From Desulfonatronum thiosulfatophilum (GTDB lineage: Bacteria > Desulfobacterota > Desulfovibrionia > Desulfovibrionales > Desulfonatronaceae), in contig NZ_FMXO01000004.1 of assembly GCF_900104215.1 (NCBI RefSeq), positions 169,781 to 233,780 on the forward strand: 64,000 nucleotides of DNA, written 5' to 3'. How positions within the stretch are numbered: position 1 is the stretch's first letter; the number at the start of each line of letters is the position of its first letter. The notes under the pieces are model-generated. The model made no database searches. It had not been told where the DNA came from and saw only the letters and a program-made list of their open reading frames with translations. This document shows, piece by piece, positions 46,796-56,030 of this stretch. The position numbers were made by a program, and so were the translations under genes.

Positions 46796-47506
46796 TTATG
46801 ATCTGTCTTGGGCCGCTTGCTGGCGAATCCTGGCTTTTCGGAATTCCAGGAAATCGGCATGCTGTAAGCTGCCGCGAGTCTTGAGTTCGTCATAGGTGTC
46901 CAGGGCCGTGTCCCAATGCCCGGCGGCTTCCGCTGCTTCGGCCAGCTGCCAGAGGACAATGGGCATGAATTCTTCCGATGCGCTGTCGCGCAAGGATTGC
47001 AATTCCGTCACGGCCTCATCGGCCTGGCCGAGATGCAACAGGGCCGTGGCCTGTCCGAGTCGAGCCGTGGTCACCCAGTTGCCCGGGGTAAGCGCTGCAA
47101 GTTGGTTCCAGTACTCCAGGGCCGTGGCCCAGTTCTGGACGTTCTGGGCTGTCCTTGCCGTTTCCAGGTGATGGCGGGGCAGAAGGGGTTTGGCCAATCG
47201 TCCTTCGATTTCCAGAAGGGCATTCAATCGCTCTGCTCCCTGTGTTTCCAGCAGGACCTGATCAAGGGCTTCTTCACTTTTGGCCACCCGACGTTCCTGA
47301 TATGCGCCGTAACCGGCCGTTCCGGAGATCAAGAGCACGAGCACACCCACGCCGGCTGCGATCCACTGCCAATGGTTCACGAGCACATGGAAGAATTGTC
47401 TGGATGGGGTTCCGATTTCCGCTTCGAATTGTTCTGTTAGGCCTTTATCCGGAGCCTTTCCCTGTTCCGGAAGGGGCTTCTGATCTTTTGTAGACTTTGG
47501 CGACAT
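46796..47506 (-). CDS. Membrane-anchored tetratricopeptide-repeat protein (YfgM-like)
   Basis: The 236-residue protein has a charged cytoplasmic N-terminus (1-45), one membrane helix (about 47-69, W-I-A-A-G-V-G-V-L-V-L-L) and a periplasm-facing TPR region with repeated W-x5-Y-W and A-x2-G-x-A patterns (about 120-230). The layout resembles YfgM-type chaperones near the Sec translocon. The start has AGGAG seven bases before it. It is followed by iorA in the same direction, 31 bases on. The function is inferred only from architecture. Confidence 0.75.
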   Translation of the reverse strand: MSPKSTKDQKPLPEQGKAPDKGLTEQFEAEIGTPSRQFFHVLVNHWQWIAAGVGVLVLLISGTAGYGAYQERRVAKSEEALDQVLLETQGAERLNALLEIEGRLAKPLLPRHHLETARTAQNVQNWATALEYWNQLAALTPGNWVTTARLGQATALLHLGQADEAVTELQSLRDSASEEFMPIVLWQLAEAAEAAGHWDTALDTYDELKTRGSLQHADFLEFRKARIRQQAAQDRS

Positions 47507-47657
47507 CTTTTCTCCTCATGAAGGCATTAGATAACTGTGACTGACTGCTCAGCTACACATAAATGTCATAAAGGTAAAGCATGTCCGGCGTAACGGCAGC
47601 TCATTCTGAATGATAAGTGGAAAAAATAATGTGGTAATCGGAGAAGGAGTTTTCTTT

Positions 47658-48521
47658 CTAATTCATGGAGATCAAGGCAACTCCGGCCACCATCAAAGCG
47701 GCGCAGGCGACTCGTCGACCCAGATCCTTCTCGCCGAAGACGAAATGCCCGAAAAACACGCCGAAGACGACGCTCATGCGTTTGATGGAAACCACGTAGG
47801 CGGCAAGGGTCAGGGTGATCGCCCACATTTGCAGAACCAGGGCCAGTGCGCCAAAGAGGCCCACCAAGAAGAGGGCTTTGAAATTGCGGCGCAGTTGCTG
47901 CCACGGACGGTGCGATTTCAGCAGAGTTACCGGCAGGAGGCCCAGGCTCATGGCGATGAAAAAACAAAAGAGCCAGAATGCCGGTGAAGAATTGGTCACG
48001 CCGACCTTGTCCAGATTCGCCGTAAAGCTCCACAGGAACGCCACCAGCAGCATGATCCTTGGTCCTGGTTCGTCCCACAATGCCCGGATTGGAGCCAGCA
48101 ACCCGCGTGACTTGCGTCCCAGGTGCATGCCATAGGCGCCGGCAATGATCAGGATCATGCCCGTCGCCCCCCGCAAATCCGGAAATTCTCCCAGGATCAG
48201 TGGAGAGGTACCCAGCATGAACAGCGGGGTGAATGTGAGCATGGGCAGCGTCAGAGAGAGATCGGAAGCCTTGATCGCTCGCATGTAGAGGGTAATGGCC
48301 ACCATGTTCAGGCCCACCCCGAAAAACAGAGCCCAGATAAAGTCGTCCCCTATGGACGGGATGCCGTCCCACCAGAGGTACAGACCGGTGAGGGGCAATC
48401 CAAATGCGCAGTACGACCAGGCCAGCAGGTATTCATCGCCCAGCACCAGCTGGCGCTTGCTCAGAGTGTCCTTGACGGCCTCGAAAAAAGCCGTGCCCAG
48501 GGCGAGAAGAGCCCAAAACAT
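47658..48521 (-). CDS. EamA/DMT family transporter
   Basis: The 287-residue protein has ten hydrophobic helices arranged as two EamA repeats (1-140 and 150-287). The second repeat ends with V-V-F-G-V-F-F-G-H-F-V-F-G-E-K-D-L-G-R-R, the usual drug/metabolite transporter pattern. The substrate is unknown. It starts three bases after a tiny hydrophobic protein gene, so the two are probably co-transcribed. About 150 bases separate its end from the TPR gene. Confidence 0.9.
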   Translation of the reverse strand: MFWALLALGTAFFEAVKDTLSKRQLVLGDEYLLAWSYCAFGLPLTGLYLWWDGIPSIGDDFIWALFFGVGLNMVAITLYMRAIKASDLSLTLPMLTFTPLFMLGTSPLILGEFPDLRGATGMILIIAGAYGMHLGRKSRGLLAPIRALWDEPGPRIMLLVAFLWSFTANLDKVGVTNSSPAFWLFCFFIAMSLGLLPVTLLKSHRPWQQLRRNFKALFLVGLFGALALVLQMWAITLTLAAYVVSIKRMSVVFGVFFGHFVFGEKDLGRRVACAALMVAGVALISMN

Positions 48522-48524
48522 GCG

Positions 48525-48716
48525 TTAGCGGAAAAAACCGAGCAGGCCGAGAAAGCCGAGAAATCCGAAGTATCCGAGCCAGCGCCATCGTCCCGGCGCT
48601 CCCCAGGCGCCGAAGGCGGCAAAAGCGGCAAAAGCACTGAACATGGGTTTGAAAAAGCCGAGCAGTCCAAGAACCCCCAATACTCCGGAAAGCTGGATCA
48701 TCCGTCCAAATTCCAT
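48525..48716 (-). CDS. Tiny hydrophobic repeat protein
   Basis: The protein has 63 residues and is almost entirely hydrophobic. It has G-V-L-G-V-L-G-L-L-G-F-F at the N-terminal side and G-F-L-G-F-L-G-L-L-G-F-F at the C-terminus, around an A-F-A-A-F-A-A-F-G-A-W-G-A centre. The start has ACGGAGGA six bases before the ATG, supporting translation. It lies between a cation-efflux gene and an EamA transporter gene. The repeat G-x-L-G pattern may pack helices tightly in the membrane. The function is unknown. Confidence 0.65.
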   Translation of the reverse strand: MEFGRMIQLSGVLGVLGLLGFFKPMFSAFAAFAAFGAWGAPGRWRWLGYFGFLGFLGLLGFFR

Positions 48717-48731
48717 GACATCCTCCGTAGG

Positions 48732-49688
48732 CTATGAACATTTGTTGCCGGGTTCCGTTTCCTGGTCCGACCCGTCATTGGCCACGCCCCCGATGCAGTG
48801 CCCGTCCCAGGAAGAATCTTCTTCCACCGGCTCAACGTGAATTGTCAGAGAGGCATTGTCCAGTCGTGATTCAACGTGCTTTTCGATGCGGTCGCACAAG
48901 TCATGAGCCTCTTTCACCGTGCATTTGCCTGGAATCAGCAAATGGACGTCGATGAACCGCTTTGAACCGGATTTGCGGGAGCGCAAGCCGTGAAAGGGAG
49001 CATCCGGAGCCTGCTCATGCAGAGCATCCTTGATGATCTGGATCTCCGTCGAGGGAAGGGTGTGGTCCATCAGACCGCTCCAGGAGCGGCGCAGCAGGTC
49101 GAGGCCGGAGCGCAGGATGTTCACGGCAACGGCCATGGCGATCAGCGGGTCGAGAAAAACCCATTCCTCCGGAGCTGCCATAATTACCGCAACCCCCAGG
49201 ATGACGGCCAATGACGTCCAGACGTCGGTCATCAGATGCTTGGCGTCCGCTTCCAGAGCGATGCTGTCGAACTTGCGGCCTCCGTGCAACAGAAGGCGGG
49301 CCGCGCCCAGATTGATCATGGCGGCTACGGTCAGCACCGCGGCGCCGAGTCCCAGGCTCATCAGGGGCTCCGGCGCGAACAGACGCTGCAGGGCAGTGTA
49401 GAAAATCGCCACGGACGCGATGAGAATCAGGGTGCCCTCCACGCCGCTGGCAAAGTACTCTGCCTTGTCGTGTCCGTAGGTATGCCGCTTGTCAGCGGGG
49501 CGGGCGGCGAGGACCAGAGCCGTGAAGGTGACCAGACCCGCGGCGAGGTTGATCACGGATTCCGCGGCATCGGAAAAGATGCCCACCGAACCGGTCATCC
49601 AGTAAGCCCAGAACTTCAAAGCCATGGTCACCAATGAGGCGGCCACGGAAACCAGGGCATAGCGCGCGGGTGTATTCAACACGGTCAT
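48732..49688 (-). CDS. Cation diffusion facilitator family transporter
   Basis: The protein is about 318 residues with six predicted membrane helices. Helix 2 carries S-D-A-A-E-S-V-I-N-L-A, and helix 5 has D-P-L-I-A. A histidine-rich loop sits after helix 3 (K-R-H-T-Y-G-H-D-K-A-E-Y). The C-terminal domain has R-S-R-K-S-G-S-K-R-F-I-D-V-H, typical of zinc/iron exporters. I use the ATG at 49688; a GTG six codons upstream is possible. It exports divalent metal ions, though the metal is not certain. Confidence 0.9.
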   Translation of the reverse strand: MTVLNTPARYALVSVAASLVTMALKFWAYWMTGSVGIFSDAAESVINLAAGLVTFTALVLAARPADKRHTYGHDKAEYFASGVEGTLILIASVAIFYTALQRLFAPEPLMSLGLGAAVLTVAAMINLGAARLLLHGGRKFDSIALEADAKHLMTDVWTSLAVILGVAVIMAAPEEWVFLDPLIAMAVAVNILRSGLDLLRRSWSGLMDHTLPSTEIQIIKDALHEQAPDAPFHGLRSRKSGSKRFIDVHLLIPGKCTVKEAHDLCDRIEKHVESRLDNASLTIHVEPVEEDSSWDGHCIGGVANDGSDQETEPGNKCS

Positions 49689-50031
49689 GGTTGATTTGTA
49701 AGACACAAGGTGCTGACTGTCTAATGGATCGGAATAACTCCGGGATTCTTCAGCACATTATCCCGCATTTCGTTTCCAGCTCCCATGCCGGTTCAGGTGC
49801 ACCAGGCCCGGCTATTCTGGCGTCTCGGATGATGCAGGGGGGCAAGGGCCGACGACGCCCACAGTCATGCTCTTGCGAACCTAAAATTCAGGTCCCGCAG
49901 AGCCAGAACTCCTGCTTCGTTCCGTCCTTGAAAGCTGCGGCAAGGCTGTTGAACAACGTCTGCTGTCCGATGCTCTGGACATGGCAGCGCTTCCGTTTCC
50001 GCTTTGATGGCAGACGTGATTTCAGTTCACG
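49689..50031. other. Gap between the efflux gene and serS
   Basis: About 340 bases downstream of serS on its strand. I see no gene, terminator or repeat here. Sequence composition resembles the surroundings. Confidence 0.5.
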
Positions 50032-51312
50032 CTACCCTTTCGGCTCCACGACTTCCATCCCTTCCATGAAGGGCCGCAGAGCCTTTGGGATGACCAGACT
50101 GCCGTCTTTTTGCTGATAGTTTTCCAGGATGGCCACCACTGTACGCCCCACGGCCAGGCCGGAGCCGTTCAAGGTGTGCACGAAGAGATTCTTGCCGCCG
50201 GCCGTGGGCTTGAAGCGGATATTCGCGCGCCGTGCCTGGAAGTCCTCGAAATTGGAACAGGAGGAGATTTCCCGGTAGGCGTTCTGGCCGGGCAGCCAGA
50301 CTTCGATGTCGTAGGTCTTGGCCGCGGAAAAGCCCATGTCGCCGGTGCACAGGGTGATCACCCTGTACGGCAGTTCCAGGAGCTGAAGGATGGTTTCGGC
50401 ATGGCCGAGGAGCAGTTCCAACTGGTCGTAGGAGGCGTCGGGATGGGTGAAGCGGACCAACTCGACCTTGTTGAACTGGTGCTGCCGGATCAGCCCCTTG
50501 GTATCCTTGCCGTAGGCGCCGGCCTCGGAGCGAAAGCAGGGCGTGTAGGCGGCATAGGCCAGGGGCAGGACGTTCTCAGCCAGGATTTCTCCGCGATGGA
50601 TGTTGGTCACCGGCACTTCGGCCGTGGGGATCAGGAAAAAATCCGTCTCTTCGAGCTTGAACAGATCATCGGCGAACTTGGGCAAATTGCCGGTGCCGGT
50701 CAAGCTGTCCCTGTTCACGATGAACGGCGGCAGGACTTCCAGGTAATCATGGCGCCGGGTATGCTGGTCCAGCATGAAGTTGATCAGAGCGCGTTCCAGG
50801 CGGGCGGCCCACCCGGTCATCAATGCGAATCTGGCCCCGGTTATTTTCGCGGCCCGCTCGAAATCCAGCCCCTGCAGGCGGGTACCCAGCTCCCAGTGCT
50901 CCAGGGGGGCAAAATCCCATGCGGCCGGCTCGCCCCAGCTCCGCAGAACCGGGTTGTCGGCTTCGCTGCGTCCTACGGGTACGGTTTGGTGCGGCAGGTT
51001 GGGCACGTTGAGCAGCCAATCCTGGACATTCTGCTCCAGGAATTTCAGCTCGCCGTCCAGGGACTTGATCCTCTGGGACAGCTCGGAAAGCTCATCCATC
51101 AGCGCGGATGCGTCTTCCTTGGCCCGCTTGCGCTTGGCTACCTCGGCTGAGGCCTGATTGCGCCGCGCCTTGCCTGTTTCCACTTCCTGCAGCAATGCGC
51201 GGTGCCGCTCCTCCATGGTCAGAAATGCATCCAGATCAATATCAGCCCCGCGATTTTCCAGGGCCTTGCGTACGCGTTCCGGAGACTGGCGAATGAATTT
51301 CGCGTCAAGCAT
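50032..51312 (-). CDS. serS: Seryl-tRNA synthetase
   Basis: The 426-residue class II synthetase has an N-terminal coiled-coil arm (about 30-105, rich in E, R, K) that clamps tRNA. Motif 2 is [21 protein letters not shown], and motif 3 contains [10 protein letters not shown]. It also charges tRNA(Sec) with serine, feeding SelA. The start has AGAGGA seven bases before the ATG. It is a single-gene unit; repeat copy B lies upstream. Confidence 0.97.
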   Translation of the reverse strand: MLDAKFIRQSPERVRKALENRGADIDLDAFLTMEERHRALLQEVETGKARRNQASAEVAKRKRAKEDASALMDELSELSQRIKSLDGELKFLEQNVQDWLLNVPNLPHQTVPVGRSEADNPVLRSWGEPAAWDFAPLEHWELGTRLQGLDFERAAKITGARFALMTGWAARLERALINFMLDQHTRRHDYLEVLPPFIVNRDSLTGTGNLPKFADDLFKLEETDFFLIPTAEVPVTNIHRGEILAENVLPLAYAAYTPCFRSEAGAYGKDTKGLIRQHQFNKVELVRFTHPDASYDQLELLLGHAETILQLLELPYRVITLCTGDMGFSAAKTYDIEVWLPGQNAYREISSCSNFEDFQARRANIRFKPTAGGKNLFVHTLNGSGLAVGRTVVAILENYQQKDGSLVIPKALRPFMEGMEVVEPKG

Positions 51313-51730
51313 GGCAATCCTCTATTATTGAAATTTATCGTTAAGAGTTAAGCGTCTATCACCACGTGTCCCATGCCGCAACTGCGCAAAGCTCGACTTT
51401 GCGATATAATGGCGGTAGGCGAAATACCACGCAGACTACGCTGCACCAGGCGCTTGCGCGGATTCAACAAGCATATTCTCGATCGAGCACTATTGATCAT
51501 GAGTAACTACTCGCCAGCGGTCCGGCTTGTCTCGATTTTTCGGCCTCGCAACTCCTTCGTCGGCTTCGCAGCATCGAACCATTGCGTGAATAAACAGCAT
51601 TTGGCGCTTCAAGCGCCCGGCAATGGTTCGATGAACGAATCCGGACTCAGTCAGGCAGGCGATGCCAAAAAATCGAGACAAGCCGGACCACTTCATGCCA
51701 TGCAATCAACGGTGCTGAATAATTACGATT
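51313..51730. other. Upstream region of serS with repeat copy B
   Basis: About 420 bases between divergent serS and the family 9 transferase gene. It contains repeat copy B and a small GCAAAG-CTTTGC hairpin (about 51386-51402). A TATAAT at 51405-51410 lacks a good -35 partner. Confidence 0.5.
51519..51689. repeat. 171-bp palindromic repeat, copy B
   Basis: The left end GGTCCGGCTTGTCTCGATTT mirrors the right end AAATCGAGACAAGCCGGACC. The inner CGAACCATTGC/GCAATGGTTCG pair is intact. It ends 41 bases before a family 9 glycosyltransferase start. The left flank TCATGAGTAACTACTCG resembles the outer flanks of copies A and C. Confidence 0.88.
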
Positions 51731-52951
51731 ATGAACAGATATCTCGTCATTCAACTGGCCCGGTTCGGGGACATCGTCCAGACGAAACGGCTTGTCCGGG
51801 GGGTATGCGCGGATCAGGAGAATGAGGTGCATCTGGCCGTGGATGCCGGTTTGGCGGATCTGGCCGGGCTGCTTTATCCCGGTGTTCGGATTCACGGTCT
51901 GCCGGTGCACGGTTCCCGGTTCGATCCGGGCGTTTTGCTCCGCACTTGCGGGACGATTTTCGCCGACTGGAAAAGAGCTGATTTTCACCGCGTCTTCAAT
52001 TGCAACCATGGCGGGTGCAACCACGTCCTGGCCGGACTCTTCGCACCGGAGCAGCTTATCGGCTATCACTGGCGCCATGGCCAAACCCTTCGTGGACCAT
52101 GGCCGGAGATGGTTTTCCGGTTGAGTGCCAACCGTCTCGCCAATCCCTTGAATCTGATGGATTACTGGGGCCACTTTCTGCAACCTGCCTTGGCGCCGGA
52201 ATTGGTGAACCCTCCTGCCCGGCCCAAAGGCGGCGGACTGGGCGTGGTCATGGCCGGCAGGCACGCCCGGCGCAGCCTGCCCATTCCCGTGCTTGGCCGG
52301 CTTGTGCAGGCGGCCGCGGCCAAATTCGACGGATCGATCCACCTGCTGGGAACACAGGCCGAACATCCTGCCGCCAGACAGCTCCGGGACCATCTCCCCA
52401 CCACGGTCCAATCCCGGCTGAAGGATCTCACAGGCAAGACGAACTGGGCGGCCTTGTGCGATGTTGTCCAGGGCCTGGATCTTCTGCTCACTCCGGATAC
52501 GGGAACGATGCACCTTGCCGCGCACTTGGGAACCCCAATAACGGCCTTTTTTCTTTCGTCGGCCTGGTGTTTCGAAACAGGCCCTTACGGCGAGGGTCAT
52601 CATGTCTGGCAGGCCGTGGAGTCCTGCGCTCCCTGTCTGGAGTCGGAGAGTTGTGGGCGTTCCACAGCCTGTGTTCAGCCGTTCACGGACAGAGCGGTTT
52701 TGGCCCGGCTCAGCGGCGATGCTCGCCGACCGCTTCCCGAGGGGCTCTGCCTGCTACGGACAAGTGTGGACGACTTCGGAGCGCAATTCAATGCCCTCGC
52801 TGGCGAGCTGCCTGAGCAGGAGCCGCGCACGGGCAGGCGAGAACTGCTCCGATCCCACTGCCTGCGGCTGCCGCCGCGCAAGCTGGCCATGGAGCAGGAG
52901 CCCGCTTCCTCCTTGTACAACGAAACCGACTGGATGATCGAAAAGACATGA
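51731..52951 (+). CDS. Glycosyltransferase family 9 protein
   Basis: The 406-residue protein has an N-terminal Y-L-V-I-Q-L-A-R-F-G-D-I-V-Q-T-K-R-L and a C-terminal L-L-L-T-P-D-T-G-T-M-H-L-A-A-H-L-G-T-P, as in LPS heptosyltransferases. A Cys-rich loop (C-A-P-C-L-E-S-E-S-C-G) follows. The acceptor and donor are not certain. It lies 41 bases after repeat copy B, which may carry its promoter, and overlaps the next gene by ATGA. Confidence 0.88.
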   Translation: MNRYLVIQLARFGDIVQTKRLVRGVCADQENEVHLAVDAGLADLAGLLYPGVRIHGLPVHGSRFDPGVLLRTCGTIFADWKRADFHRVFNCNHGGCNHVLAGLFAPEQLIGYHWRHGQTLRGPWPEMVFRLSANRLANPLNLMDYWGHFLQPALAPELVNPPARPKGGGLGVVMAGRHARRSLPIPVLGRLVQAAAAKFDGSIHLLGTQAEHPAARQLRDHLPTTVQSRLKDLTGKTNWAALCDVVQGLDLLLTPDTGTMHLAAHLGTPITAFFLSSAWCFETGPYGEGHHVWQAVESCAPCLESESCGRSTACVQPFTDRAVLARLSGDARRPLPEGLCLLRTSVDDFGAQFNALAGELPEQEPRTGRRELLRSHCLRLPPRKLAMEQEPASSLYNETDWMIEKT

Positions 52952-54228
52952 GTCATTCCCTGCGTATTCTCACGGTTCTGCCCATGTATGGCGGCTCGCT
53001 GCCCATCGGCCGCTACTGCGCCCAGGCCCTGAAGGAGCTTGGCCATATCGTGGAAATCTTTGACGCACCGGCTTTTCACGGCGCCTTCGCTGCCTTGAAG
53101 GAGCAGCGCATCTCCACGGATCGGCTGATATCTCTGGAGAACAGCTTTCTGCAGATCGTGGCCCAGACCATCCTGGCCAAGGTGGAATCATTCCAGCCGG
53201 ACCTGGTCCTGGCCCTGGCCCAAGCGCCGTTGAGCCGCCAGGCCTTGCAACGCCTGCGGCGGGACAAGGTGCCCACGGCCATGTGGTTCGTGGAGGACTT
53301 TCAGGTGTTTCCCTACTGGAAGGCCTTTGCCCGGCATTACGATTTTTTCGCGGTGATTCAGAAGACGCCGTTCCTGGATATGCTCACGGAGCTGGGACAG
53401 GAAAATGCGCTGTACCTGCCCTTGGCCGCGGATCCGAATTTTCATCGGCCCCTGGAACTCTCCGCCGTGGATCAGCGTCGCTACGGCGCGGACATCTCCT
53501 TTCTGGGCGCAGGGTATCCGAATCGTTTGTCTGCTTTCCGGCAGTTCCTGTCCCTGGATTTCAAGATCTGGGGCAACGACTGGCCTGCTCACGGCGCGCT
53601 GACCCCGCTCCTGCAGCGTCCGGGAGAACGCATCAGCGCCGAGGAAGCGGTCAGAATATTCAATGCCTCCCGAATCAATCTCAATCTGCACTCCAGCGTG
53701 AAGGCGGAGCCCATGGTTTCCGGCGGCGACTTCGTGAATCCCCGGACCTTCGAGCTGGCCTCCTGCCAAGCCTTCCAGCTCGTGGACCGCCGCGCCCTGC
53801 TGGGCGAACTGTTCACGGACGAGGAGGTGGCCGTGTTCGAGGACATGGAGGGGCTGCACGCCGCGATGCATCATTATCTTGCACGCCCTCAGGAGCGACT
53901 GGAAATGAGCCGCAGGGCCAGGGAACGGGTGCTGCGTGAACACACCTACCGACACCGGATGGAAACCTTGCTGGCCTTCATCCGCGAACGCGGCGCTTTC
54001 GGGACTGCGGCAGCCGAAACGGAATTGCACCCTTCCGCATTATCCGAACTCTCACCGGACCTGCGCCAGGATGTCCTGCAACTCCTCCAATCCCTCGAGC
54101 TGCGGCCATCGGTCAGCTTTTCGGATCTGATCTGGGCCATCCGCCAACGCAGCGGCGTCCTCAGCGAACTGGAAACCGCCCTGCTGTTTCTGGACGAATG
54201 GCGCAAGCAGTATGTCGCGAAGAGATAG
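52948..54228 (+). CDS. CgeB-like glycosyltransferase
   Basis: The 426-residue protein has an N-terminal GT-B half with L-P-M-Y-G-G-S-L-P-I-G-R-Y, P-T-A-M-W-F-V-E-D-F and L-P-L-A-A-D-P-N-F-H. The C-terminal half has S-R-I-N-L-N-L-H-S, N-P-R-T-F-E-L-A-S-C and a helix R-A-R-E-R-V-L-R-E-H-T-Y. This matches the DUF3880/CgeB-type family, seen in surface or flagellin glycosylation. An extra helical tail (about 345-426) is unusual. It is translationally coupled to the family 9 gene, so the two probably modify the same target. Confidence 0.8.
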   Translation: MSHSLRILTVLPMYGGSLPIGRYCAQALKELGHIVEIFDAPAFHGAFAALKEQRISTDRLISLENSFLQIVAQTILAKVESFQPDLVLALAQAPLSRQALQRLRRDKVPTAMWFVEDFQVFPYWKAFARHYDFFAVIQKTPFLDMLTELGQENALYLPLAADPNFHRPLELSAVDQRRYGADISFLGAGYPNRLSAFRQFLSLDFKIWGNDWPAHGALTPLLQRPGERISAEEAVRIFNASRINLNLHSSVKAEPMVSGGDFVNPRTFELASCQAFQLVDRRALLGELFTDEEVAVFEDMEGLHAAMHHYLARPQERLEMSRRARERVLREHTYRHRMETLLAFIRERGAFGTAAAETELHPSALSELSPDLRQDVLQLLQSLELRPSVSFSDLIWAIRQRSGVLSELETALLFLDEWRKQYVAKR

Positions 54229-54238
54229 GGGGAGCGGG

Positions 54239-56020
54239 CTATTTGATGGGAAGGGCGGGCGTGTGCTCGTTTTTCGGCAGTGTAACCGTGACGTGGGTTC
54301 CTTCTTCCTCGGTGCTGGTGAAGGAGATTTTGCCGCCGTGGGTGCGGGCGATGAGCATGGCGCTGTAGGTTCCGAGGCCCGTTCCCCGGGCCTTGCCCGC
54401 GGTGGCGTAGCGTTCGAAAAAACGATCCCGGACTTCTTTGGGAATGACGCCCAGGTTGTGGACGTCCATGACCCAGCTCTCTTCGGTGTGCCGGACGTTC
54501 AAACAGACCTGGCTCCCGGCCGGGGCGGCCTCCAGGGCGTTGTTCAGCAGATTGGTAAGCATGGAGTGGATGTTGCGCCGTTCGCCGAGCATCTCCAACG
54601 GTGTGTTCCAGTCCAGGGGGTGATCGTTCAGCAGATAGGCGACGCGGACGTTGCCTTGGTTGCGCAGGGCCTCGGTCTCCTGGTCCAGCGCCCGGATTAC
54701 CGCCGTAAGATCGAACGGAACCGGCTGCAGGGTGTATCGGCCCTCTTCCATGTTGAACAGGTCCATGGAGTTGGTGATCATTTCCATCATACGCCTGGCG
54801 GAATCGAGAATGTGGCTGATAAAGACCTTTTGCTGCTCCGGAGTTTCCTCTTCCAGCAGACCTGCGAGCCCGATGATGCCCACCAGAGGGGTCTTCAGGT
54901 CATGCTGGACGATGCGTTCGACGTCCTTGCGCAGGTTGGCCACCCGGCGCTGTTCGGTAATGTCGCGCTGAACGCAGACCATCTGCCGGATTTCATCCTG
55001 ATCGTTGAACACGGGCCAAGCTGAGACCTCCAGGAACAGAATTTCTCCCTCGGCGCCTTGATGCTCTTTTTGCAGCAAGCAGGGCGAGCGGTTTTCCAGG
55101 AATTTTTGAATGGGACAGGCGTTCTCTGAACCATCGCTCAAGCCGGCGCGCTGTGCGACTTCCTGAAAATCCGTTCCGACCAGCTCAGAGCGGCTCATCC
55201 GGTAAAATTTCGTAAAGGCGTGATTCACGTCGAGGATGGACATGTTGTCCATGTCCACCAAAGCAATGGCTTCCGGAATGCTGCTCAGAATCGTCCGGCT
55301 CAGCATTTCGGATTGTCGCAACTGCATCGTCCGCTGTTCGACCATTTCCTCCAATTGCGTTTTGTATTGTTCCAATGCCCGGATATTTGATGCCAGGGCC
55401 TGGTCCCGGCGGCGCAATGCGGATGCAAGAACGCCGATTTCATCACGTCTTGTTTCGCCTGGGTACTCCGGCAGGTCCTCCTGGAATTCCGAGGAAATCT
55501 GGGTGGTCAGCCGGGACAGGTCCAGGAGGTAGTGGCCGCTGATGCGCCAGACAAGGTAGATGAAAATGGGGACAAAACAAAGAAACAACAGAACGCCGAC
55601 CATCAGGATATACAGGATGCCCGTCTGGAGCGGAGATCTGGAAAACCCGACCTCGATCCATCCCACGGATTGGCTGTTCACGAAAATCGGTTCAGTGAGC
55701 ACATGCGCGGCCATCATTTCGCGTTCCATGATCAGATGTCCGTTCTGGTCCTGGATGCGGATCCCTTCAATACCCTCATATTCCATCACCAGCTCAAGCT
55801 GACGCACCAAACCGAGGTAGTCCACGGCCTCAATGGCGGGAGCCAGGGACACCGCGGCTAGGCGCATGTGCGAGCGGATGCTCTGCTCATGGCTGCGGGC
55901 CAGATAATTGTAGCCGGACAAGAATCCCACACCTACGCCGATGAATGTCATGCCCGCGGCGATCAGGGCAATCCAGAGCGCAAGACGCGTCCGCAATGAT
56001 GTACTGGAAATGCGATGCAT
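54239..56020 (-). CDS. Membrane sensor histidine kinase with PAS domain
   Basis: The protein is about 593 residues. The first transmembrane helix is at about 12-32, a periplasmic sensing loop follows (35-130), and the second helix is at about 133-158. A HAMP-like stretch and coiled coil precede a PAS domain (240-365, with D-M-D-N-M-S-I-L-D-V-N-H-A-F). The dimer domain has the phospho-accepting His in Q-H-D-L-K-T-P-L-V-G-I-I-G, then N-L-L-N-N-A-L-E-A-A-P and G-T-G-L-G-T-Y-S-A. No response regulator gene is adjacent. Starts upstream are possible. Its gene follows the ferritin-like gene by 10 bases. Confidence 0.85.
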   Translation of the reverse strand: MHRISSTSLRTRLALWIALIAAGMTFIGVGVGFLSGYNYLARSHEQSIRSHMRLAAVSLAPAIEAVDYLGLVRQLELVMEYEGIEGIRIQDQNGHLIMEREMMAAHVLTEPIFVNSQSVGWIEVGFSRSPLQTGILYILMVGVLLFLCFVPIFIYLVWRISGHYLLDLSRLTTQISSEFQEDLPEYPGETRRDEIGVLASALRRRDQALASNIRALEQYKTQLEEMVEQRTMQLRQSEMLSRTILSSIPEAIALVDMDNMSILDVNHAFTKFYRMSRSELVGTDFQEVAQRAGLSDGSENACPIQKFLENRSPCLLQKEHQGAEGEILFLEVSAWPVFNDQDEIRQMVCVQRDITEQRRVANLRKDVERIVQHDLKTPLVGIIGLAGLLEEETPEQQKVFISHILDSARRMMEMITNSMDLFNMEEGRYTLQPVPFDLTAVIRALDQETEALRNQGNVRVAYLLNDHPLDWNTPLEMLGERRNIHSMLTNLLNNALEAAPAGSQVCLNVRHTEESWVMDVHNLGVIPKEVRDRFFERYATAGKARGTGLGTYSAMLIARTHGGKISFTSTEEEGTHVTVTLPKNEHTPALPIK

Positions 56021-56030
56021 CACGAGATGT

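Noticed and set aside
48123..48737. A plus-strand frame rich in A-E-K repeats.
   Set aside because: It is the antisense of the EamA and tiny hydrophobic protein genes; the repetitive look comes from the hydrophobic repeats.
51405..51410. TATAAT as a promoter for the 51731 glycosyltransferase gene.
   Set aside because: No acceptable -35 box at the right distance, and the repeat element lies between it and the gene.
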